From NCBI GenBank assembly GCA_946402595.1, contig CAMIWY010000037.1:1-9075 (forward strand): a DNA stretch of 9,075 nucleotides. The letters run 5' to 3'. A program made the translations under genes and the position numbers. Source of the stretch: an uncultured Clostridia bacterium. GTDB lineage: Bacteria > Bacillota > Clostridia > Peptostreptococcales > Anaerovoracaceae. The notes below the pieces were generated by a model. That model was not told where the DNA came from, did no database searches, and was given only the letters and a program-made list of their open reading frames with translations. This document shows, piece after piece, positions 1 through 5,861 of this stretch. Each line of letters begins with the position of its first letter. Position 1 is the stretch's first letter.

Positions 1-4
1 ACAG

Positions 5-12
5 AAAGGAGG
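5..12 (+). promoter_or_regulatory. Ribosome binding site of the GT2-GtrA gene
   Basis: AAAGGAGG ends six bases before the ATG at 19. It is a near-perfect Shine-Dalgarno sequence and fixes the start of the first gene. The promoter lies outside the window. Confidence 0.85.
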
Positions 13-18
13 CCCGCG

Positions 19-1407
19 ATGGCTTCAAGATATATAGCACTGATACCGGCGTATGAGCCGGACAGAAAGATGCTGGGTGTCATAGCTGACCTCGGCAAAA
101 CAGGATTCGATGTCGTCATAGTCGACGACGGCAGCGGGCCTGAATACGCAGAGCTCTTCGAGCAGGCGGCAGAAAGGCTCCCGGGCAAATCAGGCCGCGG
201 GGTCACTCTCCTGATCCACGATGTGAACAGGGGCAAAGGCGCCGCCCTGAAGACCGGACTCGACTTCATCAACAACTTCATGGTCATCAGAGGCGAAGAG
301 AATCAAAACGTCATCGTGGCTGTGGATGCTGACGGTCAGCATCTCGCCATTGATGCTCTGAGGGCGGCGCACACCGCACTGGGGAACCCGGGTGCGCTCG
401 TCCTCGGCAGCAGGATACTCAGTAATAAGAAGGATGACGCATCATCTGTCGCAGAAAATGCGAATCATGCATCCGGCAATACACAAAGCGTTCCTTTAAG
501 AAGCCGCTTCGGAAACGCGGTCACAAGACAGGTCTTCCGGCTGGCGACAGGCGTTCCGGTCTACGACACGCAGACCGGCCTCAGAGCATTCACGGCCGAC
601 CTCATCCCATCGCTTCTGGCGGTAAGCGGCGACAGATACGAATATGAGCTGAACGTGCTCATGGATTTTGCCGGAAGAGGCATCCCTATCAGGGAGATAG
701 AGATCGAGACGGTCTACCTTGAAGGAAACAAGTCGTCCCACTTCAATACAGTGCGCGACTCGTACAGGATATATAAGGAAATCGCAAAGTATGCGGTAAA
801 AGGCGGCAACAGCCTTCATGGCGGATCATCTCCTGCACAGATCCATGTGGAAGGGAGGGGCGGAGCAGAAATGAGCAGTAAAAGCGGCCGGAATGCAAAC
901 GGGATAAAGAGCACCGCGAAGCAGGCGGCAATATTCTCAGCATCGTCACTCGTGTCGTTCCTCATAGACTACGCGATGTACGCTTTGCTCCTGATGACCG
1001 GCCCGGGGCTGGTTTTCGCCAACATAGGTGCGAGGCTCATAAGCTCTGCTGCCAACTACACGATCAACCGGAAACTCGTCTTCAGAAGCGGCAAGAAGGT
1101 TGCGACCTCGGCAGTACAGTATTTTGCCCTGGCGGCTTTCATACTCGCGGGCAATACGTTCGTTCTGAACACCATGGTGACGTCGCTCGGCATAAACAGC
1201 ATGGTCGCCAAGGTGCTGACCGAAGTGCTCTTCTTCATGATCAGCTGGACTGTCCAGAGATATGTCGTATTCTATGACGGCAGCGGGGCTGGTGGCAGTG
1301 AGGCGGACCGCAGCGAAAGCGGCCGGTTCAAAATCGGATACACAGCAGTAAGACCTAAGAAGCTCAGGGCGGTCCGCAGCAGGGAAGAGAACCGCGCGGA
1401 AGCGTGA
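19..1407 (+). CDS. Glycosyltransferase family 2 fused to GtrA-like membrane domain
   Basis: Probably transfers a sugar from a nucleotide-sugar to a lipid carrier, or helps flip the lipid-linked sugar, for surface glycan decoration. Residues about 4-255 form a GT2 (GT-A fold) domain of the dolichyl-phosphate glycosyltransferase type: VDDGS at 35-39, NRGKGAALKTG at 70-80, the DxD-containing VDADGQ at 102-107, and DTQTGLRA at 183-190. Residues about 300-418 carry four hydrophobic segments with the GtrA pattern (FLIDYAMY, NYTINRKLVF, and a C-terminal W..QRYVVF). A hydrophilic linker (about 260-298) joins them, and a basic tail of about 44 residues follows. The two functions are often separate genes; the fusion keeps enzyme and membrane partner together. 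It is the first gene of a three-gene run, with 22 bases to the next gene. Sugar and acceptor cannot be told from the sequence. Confidence 0.88.
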   Translation: MASRYIALIPAYEPDRKMLGVIADLGKTGFDVVIVDDGSGPEYAELFEQAAERLPGKSGRGVTLLIHDVNRGKGAALKTGLDFINNFMVIRGEENQNVIVAVDADGQHLAIDALRAAHTALGNPGALVLGSRILSNKKDDASSVAENANHASGNTQSVPLRSRFGNAVTRQVFRLATGVPVYDTQTGLRAFTADLIPSLLAVSGDRYEYELNVLMDFAGRGIPIREIEIETVYLEGNKSSHFNTVRDSYRIYKEIAKYAVKGGNSLHGGSSPAQIHVEGRGGAEMSSKSGRNANGIKSTAKQAAIFSASSLVSFLIDYAMYALLLMTGPGLVFANIGARLISSAANYTINRKLVFRSGKKVATSAVQYFALAAFILAGNTFVLNTMVTSLGINSMVAKVLTEVLFFMISWTVQRYVVFYDGSGAGGSEADRSESGRFKIGYTAVRPKKLRAVRSREENRAEA

Positions 1408-1429
1408 GCCAACATAACAGGAGGGTAAA

Positions 1430-2572
1430 ATGCATAAAAAACATAAGGCAGCACTCGCGTATGTTCTGGCTCTGATGGTGTTCACGACCTATGTCTTTAT
1501 GGACACATTCGTCATAACCAGAGTATACGGGGACGTGGCGGATCAGACCGCCGGAAACAGCCAGAATTCGCAGACCGAGCTTCAGACAGATGAAAAGGGC
1601 TCTGCCGATCAGGCTGATGACACCGCAGATGACTCGGAGGCCGGCAACATGCACAGCGGGCAGTCCGGCAGCGGGTCGGGCGGCCACGGTGGCCCGGGAA
1701 GCGGTTCAGGACACGGACCGAGCAGCGGAAGCGGCAAGGGCCCGGGCAAACACGGTAGTTCTTCGGACAGTTCAGCAAGCAGCTCATCATCCAATTCAAC
1801 ATCCGGCAGCTCTTCGTCTTCAGCCAAGTCGGCTTCCGGCACTGCAACATCGACCGATACCACTTACTCAGACGGCAACATCACAGTCACTCTCGAGGAA
1901 TACCGCGAGAACGACTCGACCATATACGTAGCCGACGTGCAGCTGACCGACTCGTCGTATCTCAAGACTGCTCTGGCCCAGGGCTCGTACGGCAGAAACG
2001 TTACGCAGAAGACTTCGGAAATCGCTGAGAGCGTCGATGCGGTTCTGGCTGTAAACGGCGATTACTACGGAGCCCAGGAGAAGGGCTATGTCATCAGGAA
2101 CGGCGAGCTGTACAGAGACACCGCTATCGACAATCAGGAGGATCTTGTCATCTACGAAGACGGTTCCTTCGGCATCATCAACGAGAGCGACGTGACGGCA
2201 CAGGAGCTCATCGAGAAGGGCGCAGTACAGACTTTGTCCTTCGGACCGGCCCTCGTGCAAAACGGCAAAATCACTGTCTCGCAGAATGAGGAGGTCGGCC
2301 AGGCGATGGCCAGCAATCCGCGTACAGCGATCGGCATCATCGACGACAACCACTACGTTTTCGTCGTATCCGACGGCAGGACGAGCGAGAGCGAGGGGCT
2401 TTCTCTGTACGAGCTGGCTGAGTTCATGGACTCGCTGGGAGCCGAGACAGCATACAACCTTGACGGCGGCGGATCGTCCACGATGTACTTCAACGGCAGC
2501 GTGGTAAACAACACTACAGGCGGAATGGGCAATAGTGAAAGGAGCGTGAGTGACATTGTCTACATCGGATAA
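1430..2572 (+). CDS. Secreted NAGPA-type phosphodiester glycosidase
   Basis: Membrane-anchored or secreted protein of the phosphodiester glycosidase (NAGPA/DUF2233) family, which cleaves sugar-1-phosphodiester bonds and is common in exopolysaccharide and teichoic-acid loci. Residues about 8-30 are a signal peptide or anchor helix. Residues about 75-140 are a very low-complexity Gly/Ser stretch with scattered His, Lys and Pro, likely a flexible wall-spanning linker. The catalytic domain is about 150-380: AVNGDYYG at 207-214, SFGPALV at 270-276, NPRTAIG at 296-302, VVSDGR at 312-317, NLDGGGSSTMYFNG at 343-356 and ERSVSDIVYIG at the end, all typical of the family. AGGAGGG, seven bases upstream, supports the ATG. 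It sits between a GT2-GtrA gene and a small membrane protein, suggesting the three act on one surface polymer. The exact substrate is unknown. Confidence 0.88.
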   Translation: MHKKHKAALAYVLALMVFTTYVFMDTFVITRVYGDVADQTAGNSQNSQTELQTDEKGSADQADDTADDSEAGNMHSGQSGSGSGGHGGPGSGSGHGPSSGSGKGPGKHGSSSDSSASSSSSNSTSGSSSSSAKSASGTATSTDTTYSDGNITVTLEEYRENDSTIYVADVQLTDSSYLKTALAQGSYGRNVTQKTSEIAESVDAVLAVNGDYYGAQEKGYVIRNGELYRDTAIDNQEDLVIYEDGSFGIINESDVTAQELIEKGAVQTLSFGPALVQNGKITVSQNEEVGQAMASNPRTAIGIIDDNHYVFVVSDGRTSESEGLSLYELAEFMDSLGAETAYNLDGGGSSTMYFNGSVVNNTTGGMGNSERSVSDIVYIG

Positions 2573-3011
2573 CAGATACCTGAAAACATCATTCATATAC
2601 CTCATAGTGTCGATCGTACTGATGATCGCCGGCGCGGTATACGAGCACTTCAGCTTCGGAGTCTACTCGTACTTCATGATATACGCTTTTGCGATACCAC
2701 TTGCCGGAGGGGCACTGCCGTTTCTGGCAAAATACATGAAAGGCATGCGCGGTGCAAACGCATCTTCTGGAGCAGTAGAGGTCTCCGCGTATTCCGGAGC
2801 GGCCGCAATGGCTTCCTCATCCGGACGCCATGAAGTCATCTACCATCTGGCACTTGCGACACTAACAGCCGGCAGCATCGTGCACGGCATCCTCGCGATC
2901 TGCGGCAGGCCCAACAGTCTGACCGTGATCTACCTGATCGCCGGGCTCCTGCTCCTCGCAGTGACAGCCTTAAGCGCGGTAAGATCCTCTGCAAATCGTA
3001 TGCAAAAGTGA
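2550..3011 (+). CDS. Small four-helix membrane protein, unknown function
   Basis: 153-residue protein with hydrophobic segments at about 13-30, 39-61, 98-118 and 124-143, separated by a Gly/Ala/Ser-rich middle loop (66-92). The motif YEHFSFGVYSYFMIYAF (31-47) is conserved-looking and lies at the first outer loop and second helix. The start is GTG at 2550, chosen because GAAAGGAG ends five bases before it; it overlaps the glycosidase gene by 23 bases, so translation is probably coupled. I recognise no enzyme family. By position it is likely an accessory of the glycosidase/glycosyltransferase pair. The last seven residues (SANRMQK) and the TGA stop are encoded by the first unit of the 53-bp repeat array, so the natural C-terminus may have been altered when the array formed. 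Confidence 0.78.
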   Translation: MTLSTSDNRYLKTSFIYLIVSIVLMIAGAVYEHFSFGVYSYFMIYAFAIPLAGGALPFLAKYMKGMRGANASSGAVEVSAYSGAAAMASSSGRHEVIYHLALATLTAGSIVHGILAICGRPNSLTVIYLIAGLLLLAVTALSAVRSSANRMQK

Positions 3012-3199
3012 TGCTCAGGACCACGGGAAGGACCAATTCAGCAGTTAATTGTGTGCAAAATGCTAGAGGAAGACCATCGCGAGGACCAACTCGGCAGCAA
3101 CTCATGTGCAAAACGTTAGCGTAGGACCACGGGGAGGACCAATTCGGCAGCAAACCGCATGCAAAAGTAGATATGAGGTCCACGTGTAGACCCAATAAA
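2988..3199 (+). repeat. 53-bp tandem repeat array 1 (four units, degenerate)
   Basis: Four consecutive units start at 2988, 3041, 3094 and 3147, each exactly 53 bases. Shared landmarks are GCAG at the unit start (TCTG in unit 1), a TGCAAAA core at about unit positions 14-20, and two GGACCA-like hexamers about 12 bases apart in the second half. Units 2 and 3 agree best; unit 4 is degenerate (GGTCCA, then AGACCC) and fades into AATAAAAA. 53 is not a multiple of three, so this is not a protein repeat. The first unit contains the stop codon of the upstream membrane-protein gene. This fills the space between that gene and the terminator at 3221. Confidence 0.9.
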
Positions 3200-3212
3200 A
3201 ACCATCGGACAT

Positions 3213-3250
3213 TAAAAAATGGACGGCCTCATATGGCCGTCCGTTTTGCC
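3213..3250. terminator. Bidirectional intrinsic terminator
   Basis: GGACGGCC (3221-3228) pairs with GGCCGTCC (3235-3242) around a six-base loop. On the + strand it is followed by GTTTTG, and on the - strand by ATTTTTTAATG. It therefore ends the convergent nuclease-like gene well (stop at 3254) and could also end the surface-glycan operon after it crosses array 1. Confidence 0.85.
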
Positions 3251-3253
3251 TGT

Positions 3254-4126
3254 TCAGGCGCGCTTAAGAAAGCGAATCGTTTCCGAATCAGGAGGAGGTA
3301 GAGCGAGTGCTAATACTTTGCGGTGCAGTGACTGGATGTCAAAGACGTTGTCTTCTGTTCCGTATGAAAGCAGCAGATTATCCTCCGGACGGAATCCGAT
3401 TTCGTATAACTCATCCCAGCGGTGAACAGAATCTGAGCGATATCTTTTACGCTTATACTCATTCTCATGGAACCAGTTGCCCAGATGCTCCCATATGATA
3501 TCGCGCATCCTGTAAATATCCAGGGCTGTAAAGTCCGGGCGAAGAATGTCCGTTCCGATATCGTACGGGAATTCAAAAACAACAGGAATATTGTAAATGT
3601 AGAAAGCTTCATAGTGTATGGCCTCAGCTCTGGACCGCATTTTCATTCCGTCAAAAGCAGTGACTTTAAGGCCTTCGGGATCAAAAACCGGATACGCCGA
3701 TTTAGTTTGCGTCCGGTCTTTCAGCCATTCAGAAGCCACCCGGTCATCGAGCAAAATGGTGCTGTTGTGAGGCAATGTATATGCGCGCGGGAGCAGTTCG
3801 TTGATATTCTCGGCATGTGTCTGCCTGTATACACTGAGCATGCCCTCCAAAGCAACGATGTTTGCTTCAATAACCTCCAGCGCTTTTTTATAGAATGCAT
3901 ATTCCTTTACCATCGTTACATCAGAATCAGCACCTGCCCCGCGGTACTCAAACTTCTTTTGCCCGGAATGTCCTATGTAGTAGTACTCCTTGCCTCTTGA
4001 AGCTTTCCGTTTGAGCAGGCAGTTCCCGTATTCTGATCTGGCTCCAGCCTCGCTCATATATTTGTCGCGAAGACGGTAGTGGTTTTTCAGGTCGTATTCT
4101 ACAGACTCCTTACATGAATAACGCAT
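3254..4126 (-). CDS. PD-(D/E)XK nuclease-like hypothetical protein
   Basis: 290-residue soluble protein. The C-terminal half matches a pattern I associate with restriction-endonuclease-fold proteins of Clostridia: SRAEAI (E168), VVFEFP (E185), RPDFT (D198) and IIWEHLG (E213), followed by LLLSYGTED at 252-260. E168, D198 and E213 would be the metal-binding set, although the usual ExK lysine is replaced (E-H-L). The N-terminal half has a short beta-rich patch, KEYYYIGHSGQKKFEYRG (46-63), and a helical, possibly coiled-coil stretch (about 73-103). The ATG is supported by GGAAAGGAG eight bases upstream. Codons are visibly AT-richer than in the neighbours, and the gene lies alone between two arrays of one repeat family, which suggests acquisition. 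DNA cleavage is an inference; target and partners are unknown. Confidence 0.72.
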   Translation of the reverse strand: MRYSCKESVEYDLKNHYRLRDKYMSEAGARSEYGNCLLKRKASRGKEYYYIGHSGQKKFEYRGAGADSDVTMVKEYAFYKKALEVIEANIVALEGMLSVYRQTHAENINELLPRAYTLPHNSTILLDDRVASEWLKDRTQTKSAYPVFDPEGLKVTAFDGMKMRSRAEAIHYEAFYIYNIPVVFEFPYDIGTDILRPDFTALDIYRMRDIIWEHLGNWFHENEYKRKRYRSDSVHRWDELYEIGFRPEDNLLLSYGTEDNVFDIQSLHRKVLALALPPPDSETIRFLKRA

Positions 4127-4134
4127 ACAGATGT

Positions 4135-4143
4135 CTCCTTTCC
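4135..4143 (-). promoter_or_regulatory. Ribosome binding site of the nuclease-like gene
   Basis: Read on the - strand, GGAAAGGAG ends eight bases before the ATG at 4126. This strong site fixes the start. Confidence 0.8.
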
Positions 4144-4273
4144 TCTAAATATGATTGATGTGCCATAAAGCCGCGGCATGAACCTTGCAGACCGGCAAAC
4201 TTCATGCTGATAGTGCAATTCTAAAGGGCGGCAGTTGACGATTAAACAGGCATGTCGGAAAAAGGGATTTAAT

Positions 4274-4322
4274 TGCAGGAATTAGGGAATAATAATATTA
4301 TCGGTAAACGCAGAGTTGCCAA
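4274..4322. promoter_or_regulatory. Possible divergent promoters at an AT-rich palindrome
   Basis: ATAATATTAT (4291-4300) is palindromic. On the - strand, TTGGCA (4322-4317) lies 16 bases before TAATAT (4300-4295), a fair promoter for the nuclease-like gene with a leader of about 160 bases. On the + strand, TTGCAG (4274-4279) lies 16 bases before TATTAT (4296-4301), which would transcribe array 2. Both matches are partial. Apart from these sites and the ribosome site, I see nothing in 4127-4400. Confidence 0.3.
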
Positions 4323-4400
4323 AACGAGCCAAAATGTCGTAAAACCTAATGCTGTCATAGTATTCGTAAAAGTTGGTAGGCCTTCTGCCTGAGCAGCGCC

Positions 4401-4640
4401 GCAGCAATTCGCGTGCAAAACAGCAGAACAGGACCAAGGGGAGGACCAAAACGGCAGCAAATCATGCGCAAAACAGCAGAACAGGACCAAGGGGAGGACC
4501 AAAACGGCAGCAAATCGTGCGCAAAACGGCAGAGTAGGACCACAGGGAAGACCAAAATGGCAGCAAATCGAGCGCAAAACGGCAGAGTAGGACCACGGTG
4601 AAGACCAAGACAGCAGCAATACCGCGAGGCGTAGAATAAA
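4401..4640 (+). repeat. 53-bp tandem repeat array 2 (four units plus partial fifth)
   Basis: Units start at 4401, 4454, 4507 and 4560, each exactly 53 bases; a fifth begins at 4613 and breaks off after about 10-20 bases into AATAAAAA. Units 1 and 2 differ at only four positions (unit positions 8, 11, 12 and 14). From the CAAAACGGCAG that ends one unit, the period divides into three 11-mers (CAAAACGGCAG, then CAAATCGTGCG, then CAAAACGGCAG again) and a 20-base piece with two GGACCA-like hexamers. Same family and same orientation as array 1, but better preserved. Open frames crossing it are products of the repeat and are not called as genes. Confidence 0.92.
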
Positions 4641-4675
4641 AAGAGACGGCGCAAGGCCGTCCGCTTTAGTTTTCA
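4636..4675. terminator. Intrinsic terminator, mainly for the - strand operon
   Basis: GACGGC (4645-4650) pairs with GCCGTC (4656-4661) around a five-base loop. On the - strand it is followed by TCTTTTTATT, a good T-tract ending the NusG-II/Gx-transporter operon 66 bases after its last stop. On the + strand the tail is CGCTTTAGTTTT, so it could also end a transcript of array 2. Confidence 0.75.
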
Positions 4676-4726
4676 TATTATCAGGAGTATCCTGCGTACC
4701 GGAGAGCAGCTGCTCAATGCAATCAC

Positions 4727-5281
4727 TCACTTCACCACGCGCAGAACCATCGTGGAAATGATGCCGACGAGGATGCCGGCCGCGATGCCGCTGAATAGGA
4801 GGACAGGGAAGTAGAAGAATATCCTGAGGTCCTCAATAAGCGCGGCCGCCACGAGGAGCTGGCCCATGTTGTGCAGGACGCCGGCCGCCATGCTGACACC
4901 GATCACTGAGAAGAGGCCGGTCTTCTTGAGACCGATCATCCCTATCAGGCTGAGGACGGCACCGGCAAGCGAATACAGCATGCCGAATACCCCGTTGAAC
5001 AGGAGACCGGCCACGATGATACGTATCACACTGACCGAGGCGGCCTCTTTCCAGCCGTACTTATACAGCGCGATCACTGTGACGACATTGGCGATGCCAA
5101 GTTTGATACCAGGTATGCCCGGATTATATGGTATAATAGCCTCAACATAAGAGAATATGAGAGCCAGCGAGGCCATGAGGGCAACCCGCGCTACAAACTG
5201 AGCGGATGAGCCGCCGCGCTGAGGTGATGAGCCGCCGGAGCCGGAAGCAGCGGGGCGCGTGTTACGAGGTGACTGAGTCAT
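4727..5281 (-). CDS. Gx transporter family membrane protein (heptaprenyl diphosphate synthase component I-like)
   Basis: 184-residue integral membrane protein with about five hydrophobic segments after a 30-residue Ser/Gly/Arg-rich N-terminus. Family signatures visible: IPGIKLGIANVVTVIALY (56-73), RIIVAGLLFNG (87-97) and VLHNMGQLLVAA (135-146). The family is often annotated as heptaprenyl diphosphate synthase component I, but it resembles small ECF-type S components and travels with NusG-II, ApbE and Rnf genes; a role in substrate or quinone supply to membrane redox complexes is plausible but unproven. The start is supported by AAGGAGG at 5293-5287 inside the upstream gene; the two genes overlap by 20 bases and are surely co-translated. 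No later Met before residue 36 has comparable support. Confidence 0.85.
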   Translation of the reverse strand: MTQSPRNTRPAASGSGGSSPQRGGSSAQFVARVALMASLALIFSYVEAIIPYNPGIPGIKLGIANVVTVIALYKYGWKEAASVSVIRIIVAGLLFNGVFGMLYSLAGAVLSLIGMIGLKKTGLFSVIGVSMAAGVLHNMGQLLVAAALIEDLRIFFYFPVLLFSGIAAGILVGIISTMVLRVVK

Positions 5282-5714
5282 AGCCGCCTCCTTCCCCGGA
5301 GCTGCCCGGATCTATCCGGACCACAAGCCTGTTAGGCAGACAGACGATGCTCTCTCCGCCCTGCGAGATCTCTCCGTGATGCACGCAGACCTGATTCTTG
5401 CAGGAAGCCTCGGACACCGAGACTTTGCCTCCGCTGATCGTTACGACATTGTAATGGGTGAACTGCTCAGATGCCGGCTTGCTGTCATCAGGGACATCAG
5501 CCGCGGAAACACCTTCCTGCGGAGACGGCACAATGACCGTGCGGTCCTCAGACAGCGGGTAGGTCGCATACAGCTCACCGCCCGATTCGATTATGACTCT
5601 GGCATCAGAGCCAGCCGCAGAGCGGGACATGCTAAGAGCCGCCGAGGCTGCGAGCCCGGCGATTATTAGAACTATCAGCAGGATAATGTCAGCTTTGCGT
5701 ATGTATTGCTTCAT
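5262..5714 (-). CDS. NusG domain II-containing membrane-anchored protein
   Basis: 150 residues: a short basic N-terminus, one helix (about 8-28) as uncleaved anchor or signal, then a NusG-domain-II-like beta domain outside the membrane. The diagnostic core is SCKNQVCVHHGEIS (104-117) and IVCLPNRLVV (123-132), with Cys105, Cys110 and Cys125. The family occurs beside Gx transporter and ApbE/Rnf genes and is probably a small extracytoplasmic partner; it is not a transcription factor despite the name. An acidic, Pro/Ser-rich segment (about 62-87, between the DRTVIVP and YNVVTISGGKVSV strands) looks like an insertion. No Shine-Dalgarno is visible before the ATG at 5714, and no other Met occurs before residue 29. 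It is the first gene of a two-gene operon divergent from apbE. Confidence 0.85.
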   Translation of the reverse strand: MKQYIRKADIILLIVLIIAGLAASAALSMSRSAAGSDARVIIESGGELYATYPLSEDRTVIVPSPQEGVSAADVPDDSKPASEQFTHYNVVTISGGKVSVSEASCKNQVCVHHGEISQGGESIVCLPNRLVVRIDPGSSGEGGGYDSVTS

Positions 5715-5747
5715 TACGTGTATATTCTAAATAAAATCGCAGCGTAA

Positions 5748-5766
5748 CCGGATGACATGTATCCGG
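5748..5766. promoter_or_regulatory. Small dyad between divergent genes
   Basis: CCGGAT (5748-5753) and ATCCGG (5761-5766) are perfect inverted arms around seven bases. It sits between the NusG-II and ApbE starts, where an operator controlling both directions would lie. With arms this short, chance is a real possibility. I see no convincing -35/-10 pair for apbE here. Confidence 0.25.
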
Positions 5767-5861
5767 ATATGATGACCGATAACTAATTTGAAAATTTGCA
5801 GATGATCATTCAGAAAAAGAACCTGACGGATCACTGCGGCAAGGAGTTTACTAACACACCG

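Noticed and set aside
946..1485. Long - strand frames opposite the GT2-GtrA gene
   Set aside because: Shadows of a well-supported gene; residue composition is Arg/Ala-rich and domain-free.
1868..2605. 245-aa - strand frame opposite the glycosidase
   Set aside because: Mirror frame of a conserved catalytic domain, with no ribosome site.
3219..4000. Three + strand frames opposite the nuclease-like gene
   Set aside because: They lie antisense to a gene with a strong ribosome site and a recognisable domain; their sequences show no domain.
4235..4263. Promoter at TTGACG (4235)
   Set aside because: No -10-like hexamer occurs 15-19 bases downstream.
2988..4640. CRISPR array
   Set aside because: Repeats are directly tandem with no unique spacers of 25-40 bases, variation is scattered in short blocks, and no cas genes are present.
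4269..4730. Open frames across array 2 on both strands, e.g. a Cys/Trp/Ser-rich 153-aa frame on the - strand
   Set aside because: They are translations of the 53-base repeat in rotating frames, have no ribosome site, and overlap the terminator.
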